From: Bosea sp. ANAM02
GTDB taxonomy: Bacteria; Pseudomonadota; Alphaproteobacteria; Rhizobiales; Beijerinckiaceae
Direction of reading: 5' to 3'
Assembly (NCBI RefSeq): GCF_011764485.1
Contig: NZ_AP022848.1
Coordinates: 62,001 to 126,000 of the forward strand
DNA length: 64,000 bases
Part shown: positions 48,877-58,764 of the stretch, piece by piece
Layout of the letters: every line of letters begins with the position of its first letter
How positions within the stretch are numbered: the stretch's first letter is position 1
Notes under the pieces: generated by a model
Told to the model about the DNA's origin: nothing
What the model saw: only the letters and a program-made list of their open reading frames with translations
The model's database searches: none
Position numbers and translations under genes: made by a program

Positions 48877-50700
48877 TCAGGCCACTTCGGCCTTCTGCTT
48901 CTGGGCTCGCTTGCGGTCGTTCGGATCGAGTATGCCCTTGCGCAGGCGGATCGACTTCGGCGTGACCTCGACCAGCTCGTCATCGTCGATCCAGGCCAGC
49001 GAACGCTCCAGCGTCATGCGGATCGGCGGGGTCAGGCGCACGGCCTCGTCCTTCGAGGTGGTCCGGATATTGGTGAGCTTCTTGCCCTTGAGCACGTTGA
49101 CCTCGAGATCGTTCTCGCGGGTGTGCTCGCCGACGATCATGCCCTGATAGACCCGCCAGCCCGGCTCGATCATCATCGGGCCGCGATCCTCGAGGTTCCA
49201 CAGCGCATAGGCGACGGCCTCGCCGGTCTCCATCGCGATCAGCACGCCGTTGCGGCGGCCTGCGATCTCGCCCTTGTAGGGCATGTACTCGTGGAAGACG
49301 CGGTTCATGATCGCGGTGCCGCGGGTATCGGTCAGGAGCTCGCCCTGATAGCCGATGAGGCCGCGGGTCGGAGCATGGAAGACGAGGCGCAGGCGATTGC
49401 CGCCGGACGGGCGCATCTCCAGCATGTCGGCCTTGCGCTCGGCCATCTTCTGCACGACGACGCCGGAATGCTCCTCGTCGACGTCGATCAGGACTTCCTC
49501 GATCGGCTCGAGAAGCTGGCCGTTGTCGTCGCGCTTCATGACGACGCGCGGACGCGAGACGCCGAGTTCGAAGCCCTCGCGGCGCATGGTCTCGATCAGG
49601 ATGGCGAGCTGGAGTTCGCCGCGGCCGGAGACGATGTAGCTATCCTTGTCGGAGGCTTCCTCGATCTTCAGCGCGACATTGCCCTCGGCCTCCTTGAACA
49701 GGCGGTCGCGGATGACCCGGGTCGTGACCTTGTCGCCCTCGGTGCCGGCGAGCGGGGAGTCGTTGACCGAGAAGGTCATCGACACGGTCGGCGGATCGAT
49801 CGGCTGGGCCTTGATCGGCTCGGTGACGGAGGGGTCGCAGAAGGTGTCGGCGACGGTGCCCTTCACCAGCCCGGCGATCGAGACGATGTCACCCGCGACC
49901 GCTTCCTCGATCGGCTGGCGCTCGATGCCGCGGAAGGCGAGGATCTTCGAGATGCGGCCGGTCTCGACGGTGGTGCCGTCGCCCGAGAGCACCTTGATGG
50001 TCTGGTTCGGCTTCGCCGTGCCGGAGGTGACGCGGCCGGTGATGATGCGGCCGAGATAGGGATTGGCCTCCAGCAGCGTGCCGATCATGCGGAACGGGCC
50101 GTCCTCGACCTGCGGCTCCGGCACGTGCTTGAGGATGAGGTCGTACATCGGCGCGAGGCCCTGGTCCTGCGGGCCTTCCGGCGAATCCGCCATCCAACCC
50201 TGCTTGCCCGAGCCGTAGAGGATCGGGAAGTCGAGCTGCTCGTCGGTGGCGTCGAGCGCGGCGAAGAGGTCGAAGACCTCGTTGATGACTTCCTGGGTGC
50301 GGGCGTCCGGCTTGTCGACCTTGTTGATCGCGACGATCGGCTTGAGGCCGAGCTTCAGCGCCTTCGAGACCACGAACTTGGTCTGCGGCATCGGGCCTTC
50401 GGCCGCGTCGACCAGCACGATGGCGGAGTCGACCATGTTCAGGATGCGCTCGACCTCGCCGCCGAAATCGGCGTGGCCGGGGGTGTCGACGATGTTGATG
50501 CGCGTGTCCTTCCAGACGACCGAGGTCGCCTTGGCCAGGATCGTGATGCCGCGCTCCTTCTCGAGATCGTTCGAATCCATCACGCGCTCGGCGACGCGCT
50601 GGTTCTCGCGGAAGGCGCCGGACTGCTGCAGGAGCTTGTCGACGAGGGTCGTCTTGCCATGGTCGACGTGCGCGATGATGGCGATGTTGCGCATGGACAT
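48877..50700 (-). CDS. typA: Ribosome-associated GTPase TypA/BipA
   Basis: 607 residues. G1 [14 protein letters not shown], switch [14 protein letters not shown]3 [12 protein letters not shown] and G4 NKVDKPDA are intact; the EF-G-like domains III and V and the TypA-specific C-terminal domain follow ([20 protein letters not shown]). Stress and cold-related translational GTPase that aids 50S assembly. Start at 50700 ([10 protein letters not shown]); another Met at 50694 is possible. Confidence 0.97.
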   Translation of the reverse strand: MSMRNIAIIAHVDHGKTTLVDKLLQQSGAFRENQRVAERVMDSNDLEKERGITILAKATSVVWKDTRINIVDTPGHADFGGEVERILNMVDSAIVLVDAAEGPMPQTKFVVSKALKLGLKPIVAINKVDKPDARTQEVINEVFDLFAALDATDEQLDFPILYGSGKQGWMADSPEGPQDQGLAPMYDLILKHVPEPQVEDGPFRMIGTLLEANPYLGRIITGRVTSGTAKPNQTIKVLSGDGTTVETGRISKILAFRGIERQPIEEAVAGDIVSIAGLVKGTVADTFCDPSVTEPIKAQPIDPPTVSMTFSVNDSPLAGTEGDKVTTRVIRDRLFKEAEGNVALKIEEASDKDSYIVSGRGELQLAILIETMRREGFELGVSRPRVVMKRDDNGQLLEPIEEVLIDVDEEHSGVVVQKMAERKADMLEMRPSGGNRLRLVFHAPTRGLIGYQGELLTDTRGTAIMNRVFHEYMPYKGEIAGRRNGVLIAMETGEAVAYALWNLEDRGPMMIEPGWRVYQGMIVGEHTRENDLEVNVLKGKKLTNIRTTSKDEAVRLTPPIRMTLERSLAWIDDDELVEVTPKSIRLRKGILDPNDRKRAQKQKAEVA

Positions 50701-50854
50701 GCGGGTCTGGGCCTTGCTTTCAAGGCCACGAGCCGGTCTGGAGCGATGCCCCGCCGGCGCAGCCTGTTTCACGTGAATCTGGAATTCGTTGCGCTGCACA
50801 TAAACGCTGGCGGGCTTTTCGGCAACCGCCGAGCCTGCCTAAAAGTAAATGCGC

Positions 50855-52204
50855 TCAAGACTCCGCCAGCGCCCGCTGCCGCTCGGCGACGGCCCGGCCG
50901 ACCTGATCGATGGCGAGCCGATAGGCGGCGAGCGCGGCGGTGTCGAGATCGCCCTTGGCATAGTCGGCGAGGACCTGCGTCAGGATCTGGTCGGCCTCCC
51001 GGCCGAGCCGCATCAGCTCCGCCTCGTCCTCGCAGGAGCGGATGACGGTCAGAAGCTCCAGCAACGCATCGAGGCCGGCCATGGCGCGCCGGCGCCGGTT
51101 GGCACTCTCGCGGCCGAGCAGGGCGGCCCCGCCGGTGCCGAGCGCCGAAAGCGCCATGGCACCGATATAGAACCAGTCGCCATAGCGGTCGAAGAAGCTC
51201 TCCTGCTCGCCGTCGATATAGGCGGCGGCGCCGGAATGGACCGGCAACGGCGCGTCCTTGTCGGTCGAGGGCGTCTCCAGTGCCTGGACGGCCGGCAAGT
51301 CCGCGGCGAGCGTCAGCCGCAGGCCGAGAATGTCCTTGGTCAGTTCGCCGACGAGATTGTCGTCCAGGCTCTGTGCCGCGACGAGGCGCGAGGTGATCGA
51401 GATGGTCTGCAGGCTCTGGGCCGGGCGCGGCGGATCGCCGCCCAGGGCACCGCGCACGATCTCGCCGGATTCGATCGCCCGGTAATGCGCGGCGAGCGCA
51501 TCGGCCTCGCGCACCGGGATCAGCACGGGATCGTTGCCCCAGGCCTCGCGCAGGCGGCGCAGGCCGTCATTATTGGTGTGGGAGCCGACGGCGTTGATCG
51601 AGAAGAAGACGTCGATGCGCCTGTCCTTCGCCGCCGCCACGATCTCCTCCTGGCCGAGCCTGACGATCTCGACCTCTTCCGGCCGGACTTCGTATTGCGC
51701 CAGCACCCGCTTCAGCAGGTCGATATTGGCGGCCGGATTGCGGCCGACACCGATCTTGCGCCCGCGCAGATCGGCGATGCGGCCGATCGCGTTCTCGCTG
51801 CGGGTGATGAAGAACGGAAAGGTCCGGCGCGTGATCAGGACCGTATCGGCTTTCGAAGGCATGGCGATATCGGCACGCAACATGGCGAGATCGGCCTGGC
51901 CGGCATCGATCCTCCTGGCGCTGTCCTCGGAGCCTTCCGTCAGCACGAGGCGCAGGCGTACCGAGGCCTTGTCGCGGTTGAGGCCCTGCACGAAGGCCGC
52001 CGCCATGCGGGCATCCTCGGAGCCGAGCGGCCCGACCGCGAGGCGCAGGGTCCGCGGCTGGCCGATATAGTAGAACGCCGCCACGACGAGGCCGGAGGCC
52101 GCCAACAGGCCCGCCACCATCGTCAGCCCGCGCCTGCCCATGCCCATCCGGATCAAGCCGTCCCCCTCTTCCCCCTGCCCGAACATGGCTTCCTTCGTCA
52201 TCAT
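50855..52204 (-). CDS. TAXI-type substrate-binding protein with membrane anchors, no TRAP partners
   Basis: 449 residues. A TM helix at about 25-46, then a TAXI/periplasmic-binding domain (LRLAVGPLGSEDARMAAAFV, ADLAMLRADIAMPSKADTVL, IADLRGRKIGVGRNPAANID, WGNDPVLIPVREADALAAHY). A second helix (DWFYIGAMALSALGTGGAAL, about 340-362) is followed by a cytosolic helical tail of about 85 residues. Usual TAXI receptors are secreted and sit beside a fused 4TM-12TM TRAP permease; neither holds here. It may be an anchored receptor or sensor rather than a transport subunit. Confidence 0.78.
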   Translation of the reverse strand: MMTKEAMFGQGEEGDGLIRMGMGRRGLTMVAGLLAASGLVVAAFYYIGQPRTLRLAVGPLGSEDARMAAAFVQGLNRDKASVRLRLVLTEGSEDSARRIDAGQADLAMLRADIAMPSKADTVLITRRTFPFFITRSENAIGRIADLRGRKIGVGRNPAANIDLLKRVLAQYEVRPEEVEIVRLGQEEIVAAAKDRRIDVFFSINAVGSHTNNDGLRRLREAWGNDPVLIPVREADALAAHYRAIESGEIVRGALGGDPPRPAQSLQTISITSRLVAAQSLDDNLVGELTKDILGLRLTLAADLPAVQALETPSTDKDAPLPVHSGAAAYIDGEQESFFDRYGDWFYIGAMALSALGTGGAALLGRESANRRRRAMAGLDALLELLTVIRSCEDEAELMRLGREADQILTQVLADYAKGDLDTAALAAYRLAIDQVGRAVAERQRALAES

Positions 52205-52254
52205 GTCGCAAGTACGGCATGCACGGGCGCGCGGACCGTGCTAAACGCCGGGCC

Positions 52255-52934
52255 ATGTCCGATGGTTCACCCTTCCTGATCAAGATCTGCGGCCTCTCGA
52301 CGCCCGAGACGCTGGAGGCCGCACTGGCGGCCGGCGCGGACATGATCGGGCTGAATTTTCATCCGAGAAGCCCGCGCCGCGTCACGCTGGAGCGCGCCAT
52401 GGAACTGGCGGCGATCGCGCGCGGCCGGACCGAGATCGTCGCACTCGTCGTCGACTGGAGCGAGCGGGAGGCGGCCGCGCTTGCCGAGGCGCTCGATCCC
52501 GACTGGTTCCAGTTCCATGGCCGCGAGACGCCCGAGCAGACCGCCGCGCTCCGCCGTGCCGTCGGCCGACCGGTGATGAAGGCGCTCGGCATCGCGACGG
52601 GCGAGGACCTCAAGGCGGTCGCCGCCTATCGCGATGCGGCCGATCTGATCCTGCTCGACGCCAAGCCGCCGAAGGATGCCGCCTTCCCCGGCGGGCACGG
52701 CAAGACCTTCGACTGGGGCCTGCTCGCGAATCTCGACCCTTCCCAGCGCTTCATGCTATCGGGCGGGCTCGATCCGGCGAATGTCGCCGAAGCGATCCAG
52801 GTGACCCGTCCGGCGGGTATCGACGTATCATCCGGCGTCGAAAGCGCGCCGGGGGTCAAGGACCCCGCAAGGATCGCGGAATTCATCGCATCGGCCCGCA
52901 AGGCCGCGGCGGCAGGACAGGAAAGCTTGAGCGC

Positions 52935-52938
<4 letters not shown>
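52255..52938 (+). CDS. trpF: Phosphoribosylanthranilate isomerase
   Basis: 227 residues from the ATG at 52255. Third step after anthranilate in tryptophan synthesis. N-terminal [20 protein letters not shown] holds the catalytic Cys, and [16 protein letters not shown] plus [16 protein letters not shown] holds the phosphate-binding loop and the catalytic Asp. Overlaps trpB (ATGA). Confidence 0.96.
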
Positions 52939-54152
<1,214 letters not shown>

Positions 54153-54223
54153 CACCTGGCGGTCCTCGTCCAAAGTTCTAGGCGAAGCCCCTCGACTCCC
54201 GCAGCGTCAACGGCAACCATGAG

Positions 54224-56194
54224 TTGCTTCCGGTGCCTCAGCACCGGGTATCGTTGCTTGGAGCGGGACCGGGGCCAGTGGGGGGCAGCGGTAACGACGA
54301 CAGTCCGGAGGTCTCCGGGCCTGCCTCGGCCGGCCTGCCGGTCGAACTCGCCTTCCTGACGCGCCACGGCCTGCCGCCCTCGTTCCTCGCAGGTGCGGCC
54401 GGGAGAGCCCGGCGCAATCGTACCGAGCCTGTCCGCGAGGCCATCGCGCTCGGCCTGATCGACGAGATCCGCTTCTACCGGGCGCTCGCCGCCGAGATGG
54501 GGCTGGCCTTCGCCGCACAGCCGCCACGCCTTCAGCCCGGAGGCGCTCATGACGCCATCCTGCGCCAGGGCGTCGCGCCCACGGCCGACGACAGGCGCTT
54601 CCGCTTCATCCTCGCGCCCGACGGGGCGGCGCTGCGACGGATGATCGAAGCCGGACCGCGCAACCGCGACGATATCGCGGTCACGACACCACGCCGCTTC
54701 GCCGACGCCCTGCGCCACAGCAATGCCGGCACGTTGGCGGAGCATGCGGCCGGGCTCGATCCCGCGGGGCTCGACCGCGACAGCGCCCGCACCGGGGCGA
54801 GCCGGGGACAGGTGATCGCCGCCGGCTGCGGCATCGCCACTGCGGCGCTCGGCGGCGTCTTCGCTCCCCTCGAAACCTTTTTCGGGCTCGCGCTGCTGCT
54901 CGGCCCGCTCTTCCTCGGCTTGATCCTGCTGCGGCTTGCGGCCTCGATCGAGCGCTCGTCGCCCGATCTCTGGCGCAGCCATCGCTGGCGGATCGACGAT
55001 GCCCGCCTGCCCGTCTACACGGTCGCCGTGCCGCTCTACCGGGAAACAGCCGTGCTCCGGCAGTTGACGGATGCGTTGCGTGCGCTCGACTACCCAGCAG
55101 CCAAGCTCGATATCCGTCTGCTGATCGAAGCCGACGACAGCGCCATGCGCAGCGCACTGGCGCAGATGGCGCTGCCGTCGCATTTCTCCGTGACGATCGT
55201 CCCGCCCGGCTTTCCCCGCACGAAGCCGCGCGCTCTGAATCTTGCGCTGCTCGAAGCGCGCGGCGCGCTCTTCACGATCTTCGATGCCGAGGACATCCCC
55301 GATCCGCTGCAATTGCGCATGGCGGCGGCGCGCTTCCTCGGCGGCCCGAAGCAGCTCGGCTGCCTGCAGGCGAGGCTGGTGATCGACCATGCCGAGGAGG
55401 GCGTGCTGCCCGGCCTGTTCGCGCTGGAATATGCCGGGCTGTTCGAGGTGCTCAACCCCGGGCTTCTGCAATTCCAGTTGCCGATCATGCTGGGCGGCAC
55501 GTCCAACCATTTCCGCACGGAGGCGCTGCGCATCGTGGGCGGCTGGGATGCCTGGAACGTGACCGAGGACGCCGATCTCGGCTTCCGGCTGGTGCGCGCC
55601 GGCTATCGCATCGGCGACCTGCCCTCGAACACACGCGAGGAGGCGCCGGTCTCGATACCCGCCTGGCTCAGGCAGCGCTCGCGCTGGATCAAGGGCTATA
55701 TCCAGACGCTGGTGACGCATTCGCGCGCGCCCCTGCGGCTGATGCGCGAGGCCGGCCTGGCGGCGACCTTCGCCTTCCTGTCGCTGGTCTTCGGCACCGT
55801 CGCGACGGCACTCGGCTATCCCGCCTTCGCCGTCGCCGCGCTGATCGCCTATTGGGACGGCTCGCTCTTCGCGCCGGTCGGTACCGCCGCCACCCTGACC
55901 TCGACCATCGCGCTCGGCGTCTGGCTGCTCGGCAGCGCCGCGCTGTTCGTGCCGCCGATCATCGGTGCGCTGCGCCGTGGGGCGCCGGATCTCCTGCTGC
56001 TCGTACCGCTGCTGCCGCTCTATTACGCGCTGGTCTCGGTTGCCGCCTGGATGGCGTTCTACGACTATTTCAACCGCCGCTTCGCCTGGAACAAGACCGA
56101 GCACGGGCTGGCGCGCCGGCGCCCGCCGGTCGAGCCGGCTACGAGTGACGCAGCCATTCCGCTGCCGCCTGCGCCGGAGGCTGCTCGATATTGA
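54224..56194 (+). CDS. GT2 glycosyltransferase with N-terminal MshEN-like domain
   Basis: 656 residues from a TTG at 54224 (a short out-of-frame ATG lies at 54219). Residues about 40-105 (LAFLTRHGLPPSFLAGA..., ALGLIDEIRFYRALAAEMGL) look like an MshEN/GspE-N-type domain, a c-di-GMP-binding module in some proteins. One or two helices follow near 205-240. The GT2 domain spans about 260-500 with EADDS, DAEDIPD, VTEDADLGFRL and QRSRWIKGYI (the D, DxD, D and Q-x-x-R-W set). Four C-terminal helices end it. Likely an exopolysaccharide or beta-glucan synthase. Confidence 0.85.
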   Translation: MLPVPQHRVSLLGAGPGPVGGSGNDDSPEVSGPASAGLPVELAFLTRHGLPPSFLAGAAGRARRNRTEPVREAIALGLIDEIRFYRALAAEMGLAFAAQPPRLQPGGAHDAILRQGVAPTADDRRFRFILAPDGAALRRMIEAGPRNRDDIAVTTPRRFADALRHSNAGTLAEHAAGLDPAGLDRDSARTGASRGQVIAAGCGIATAALGGVFAPLETFFGLALLLGPLFLGLILLRLAASIERSSPDLWRSHRWRIDDARLPVYTVAVPLYRETAVLRQLTDALRALDYPAAKLDIRLLIEADDSAMRSALAQMALPSHFSVTIVPPGFPRTKPRALNLALLEARGALFTIFDAEDIPDPLQLRMAAARFLGGPKQLGCLQARLVIDHAEEGVLPGLFALEYAGLFEVLNPGLLQFQLPIMLGGTSNHFRTEALRIVGGWDAWNVTEDADLGFRLVRAGYRIGDLPSNTREEAPVSIPAWLRQRSRWIKGYIQTLVTHSRAPLRLMREAGLAATFAFLSLVFGTVATALGYPAFAVAALIAYWDGSLFAPVGTAATLTSTIALGVWLLGSAALFVPPIIGALRRGAPDLLLLVPLLPLYYALVSVAAWMAFYDYFNRRFAWNKTEHGLARRRPPVEPATSDAAIPLPPAPEAARY

Positions 56195-56735
56195 AGGCGC
56201 CGACGAACTTCCCGTCCTTGCCCATCAGATAGACCAGCGCGGTGTGGTCCATCGTGTAGTCGCCATCCTTCAGCGGCACCTTCTTGGCATAGGCGCGATA
56301 GGCCTTGACCACGGCATCGATCGCCGGCCGGTCGCCGCTCAGGCCGACAATCCGAGGGTCGAAGGAGCCGAGATAGCTTTTCATCACCTCGGGTGTGTCG
56401 CGCTCGGGATCGACCGTGATGAAGAGCGCCTTGAGCCCCTTCGCCTTGGCGCCGTCGCCGGCCGCGCGCAACGCTTCCGAAATCTCGAAGAGCTTGGTGG
56501 GGCAGATGTCCGGGCAATGGGTGAAGCCGAAGAAGACCAGGAAGGGCGAACCCTTCAGGTCGGTGTCGGAGAGCGGCTTGCCTTCCTGCGTCGTCAGGGT
56601 GAACGGGCCGCCGACGCTGGCCGTGCCGCTGCCGCCGCCCTGGCGACCGGGCGCGAAGGTCAGGATCGCGGCTGCGGCGAGCGCGAGCGCGCCGGCCAGG
56701 AAGACGACGAGGGGCAGGACGAGACGGCGGTTCAC
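56139..56735 (-). CDS. SCO1/SenC-family copper chaperone or thiol protein
   Basis: 198 residues with an N-terminal anchor (about 5-27). Thioredoxin-like domain with CPDIC (about residue 75-79, Cys-x3-Cys) and the later copper-ligand His in MDHTALVYLMG. These proteins metallate the Cu(A) site of cytochrome oxidase. Its 3' end overlaps the glycosyltransferase 3' end by 56 nt on the opposite strand. Confidence 0.94.
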   Translation of the reverse strand: MNRRLVLPLVVFLAGALALAAAAILTFAPGRQGGGSGTASVGGPFTLTTQEGKPLSDTDLKGSPFLVFFGFTHCPDICPTKLFEISEALRAAGDGAKAKGLKALFITVDPERDTPEVMKSYLGSFDPRIVGLSGDRPAIDAVVKAYRAYAKKVPLKDGDYTMDHTALVYLMGKDGKFVGAFNIEQPPAQAAAEWLRHS

Positions 56736-56783
56736 GGAGTTATTCCCAGCAGGCGGCCGCAGCCGCGATAGACTATTTTGTAT

Positions 56784-56829
56784 GCATCGGCTTGGTCCGA
56801 AAACCGGTTCCCACTTTTCGGGCCGATGC
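56784..56829. repeat. Dispersed intergenic repeat, copy 2 (GCATCGGCCCGAAAAGTGG family)
   Basis: The minus-strand orientation contains the 19-bp core found at 19359-19377, and the GCATCGG/CCGATGC ends pair. It is located between the SCO gene and the small membrane protein gene. Confidence 0.72.
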
Positions 56830-57006
56830 CTAGAAACAGGCCACGATGGCGGCGATCAGACCGTCGGTGAAAAGCCGGTCGCCTTCGCGCCACCAGAGCA
56901 GCAGGCCGGTGAGGAACAGGGCGAAGAAGCCTCCGCCGATCAGCATGAGGCCGAGACGGCTCGAAGAGCCGTCCTGCGTCTGCGTTGTCTCGTCTGCCTG
57001 CGACAT
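56830..57006 (-). CDS. 58-residue single-pass membrane protein
   Basis: Start at ATG 57006 (MSQADETTQTQDG); an ATG at 57012 also fits. One helix GLMLIGGGFFALFLTGLLLWW, then REGDRLFTDGLIAAIVACF. Its stop abuts the dispersed repeat. No family recognised, but it precedes the SCO gene on the same strand by 94 nt and could belong to oxidase assembly. Confidence 0.58.
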   Translation of the reverse strand: MSQADETTQTQDGSSSRLGLMLIGGGFFALFLTGLLLWWREGDRLFTDGLIAAIVACF

Positions 57007-57099
57007 GGGCACAACCTAGCGCCGGATCGCGCCGTCCGAAAGCGGGCGGCGTGACGCAGGGGGCTCACGATGCAGCGATACGCCCTGAACACGATATAT

Positions 57100-57246
57100 G
57101 CCGTCATGGTCGGGCTTGTCCCGACCATCCACGTCTTCGTCGATGCAAGGCGGTGTCCAGGACGTGGATGCTCGCCACAAGGGCGAGCATGACGAACTGG
57201 AGCAGCGTCGTGGTCACGAGATGCCCGGGTCAAGCCCGAGCGTGAC
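57100..57246. repeat. Intergenic hairpin repeat, GGTCAAGCCCGAGCATGACG family, copy 2
   Basis: Several short hairpins: ATGGTCGGGCTTGTCCCGACCAT, with a 9-bp stem split around GGCTTG, then GACGTGGATG/CATCCACGTC, and a GGGTCAAGCCCGAGCGTGACG end shared with 27751-27772. Region 57007-57260 otherwise has no gene. Confidence 0.6.
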
Positions 57247-57260
57247 GGCGGAGGTTCCGC

Positions 57261-58694
57261 TCACTTCACCGGGAAGGTCAGCGGCGAGTAGTCGGTCACC
57301 GGGCGCTTGATCCAGTCGTTGCCGGGCGCCGCCGCTTCCGTCCGCTTCTGGCCTTCGTGGAGGCGCAGGGCCGCGGCCGGATAGTCCATGGTCAGGACGG
57401 TGCCGTCGCGAACGACGAGCCTGCCATCGACATAGACGCGGTCCACGGCGCGCTCGGCGGCGGCATAGACCATGCTGCGCACGGGATCGCGGCGCGGCTG
57501 CATCATCGGGTGCTTGAGATCGACCATGACGAGGTCGGCCTTGCAGCCCGCTTCCAGGCGGCCGATGTCGTCGCGGCCGAGCGCGGCGGCACCCGCCGTG
57601 GTCGCGGCCTCGAAGATGTCGGTCGTGGTGAGCGTGCGCGGGTTCTCCGCCATCAATCGGGCGACATAGCCGACATGGCGCATCTCCTCGAGCATGTTGT
57701 GCGGATAGGTGTCGGTGCCCAGGCCGATGCGGATACCGGCGCGGCGATAGCGGCCGAAATCGTCGAGCGCGATGCCGCGGCGCATGAACACCGTCGGACA
57801 ATGGGCCACCGTCGTACCGGTCTCGGCCAGCAGCCCGAGGTCACGCCGGCTGTGCCAGGCGACGCGTGGGTAATCGTCGAGGAAGATGCCGTGACCCACG
57901 ATGCTGGTCTCACCGAGCACACCGAGCTTCTCCAGCCATTGGATGGGCGCAACGCCGTGGCGGCGGGTGATCTCGTGGAATTCGACCGTCGACTGGGCCG
58001 CGTGAATCTGCCAGGGCAAGCCACGACGACGCGCCTCGGCGTAGCTGTCCTTGATCAGCCCTTCGCTGCAGGTGTCGATCTGAGACGGGGAAACCATCGC
58101 GAAAAGCCGGCCCGACGGATGCTTCTGTGCCTGCTCGATCACCGCGAAGGCCTGCTCCATGGCCGCGACGCCGGCCTTCTCGTCCCATTCGTATTCGACG
58201 ACATGGCCGTTCTTCGTGTACCAGCGGGCCGAGCGGAACATCGGCGAGACGCAGACACGCAGGCCGCTATTCGCCGCCAGATCGAGCCAGCCGGGATGGG
58301 CGACCGACATGTCGGCGAGCGTCGTGACACCGGAGAGCAGGAGCTCGGAATAGGCGACCTGCACGCAGTCCGGCACCGCCTCGGCATCGGGCCGCAGGAT
58401 CGGCATGAACTCGTAGAGCGAGGAATTGTAGAGCGCGGGCGAGCCGAGCTCGTCGAGGAAGCCCTTGTTCAGCGCCTCGCTGGAGGGATGCGAATGGATG
58501 TTGACGAGGCCGGGCATGACCATGCGCCCGCTGCCGTCGACGGTCTCGTCGGCCTGCCCCTCGTAGCGGGGGCCGACATAGAGCAGCGTACCGTCCTCGA
58601 AGGCGACGTCTGCGCCGTGCAGATAGATGTGCCGGGAGGCTTCAGCGTCCCAGGCGACAACGACTTCGGCATTCTTGATGACCGTGATCGTCAT
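57261..58694 (-). CDS. Amidohydrolase (AtzA/TrzA-like cytosine/atrazine deaminase subgroup)
   Basis: 477 residues. The metal site is visible in VNIHSHPSSEALNKG (His-x-His), the later His of QIHAAQSTVEFHE, the His of IVGHGIFLDDYP and Asp of GLGTDTYPHNM. Closest pattern is the amino-heterocycle hydrolase/deaminase group (8-oxoguanine deaminase, TrzN/AtzB-like); substrate unknown. GGGAGG precedes the ATG at 58694. It follows a peptide-type ABC receptor gene, after a terminator-like hairpin. Confidence 0.88.
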   Translation of the reverse strand: MTITVIKNAEVVVAWDAEASRHIYLHGADVAFEDGTLLYVGPRYEGQADETVDGSGRMVMPGLVNIHSHPSSEALNKGFLDELGSPALYNSSLYEFMPILRPDAEAVPDCVQVAYSELLLSGVTTLADMSVAHPGWLDLAANSGLRVCVSPMFRSARWYTKNGHVVEYEWDEKAGVAAMEQAFAVIEQAQKHPSGRLFAMVSPSQIDTCSEGLIKDSYAEARRRGLPWQIHAAQSTVEFHEITRRHGVAPIQWLEKLGVLGETSIVGHGIFLDDYPRVAWHSRRDLGLLAETGTTVAHCPTVFMRRGIALDDFGRYRRAGIRIGLGTDTYPHNMLEEMRHVGYVARLMAENPRTLTTTDIFEAATTAGAAALGRDDIGRLEAGCKADLVMVDLKHPMMQPRRDPVRSMVYAAAERAVDRVYVDGRLVVRDGTVLTMDYPAAALRLHEGQKRTEAAAPGNDWIKRPVTDYSPLTFPVK

Positions 58695-58720
58695 GACATT
58701 TCCTCCCTAGCGGCAGACAT

Positions 58721-58755
58721 AAAAAAAGCGCCGCACGGTTCTCACCGCGCGGCGC
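58721..58755 (-). terminator. Terminator hairpin after the ABC receptor gene
   Basis: Minus-strand stem GCGCCGC (58755-58749) / GCGGCGC (58734-58728) is followed by seven T. It lies 10 nt past the ABC receptor stop and 27 nt before the amidohydrolase start, so it may attenuate that gene relative to the receptor. Confidence 0.82.
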
Positions 58756-58764
58756 GTCAGACGC

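Noticed and set aside
48847..51045. 732-codon plus-strand frame opposite typA
   Set aside because: Antisense shadow; it would also start inside the typA terminator palindrome.
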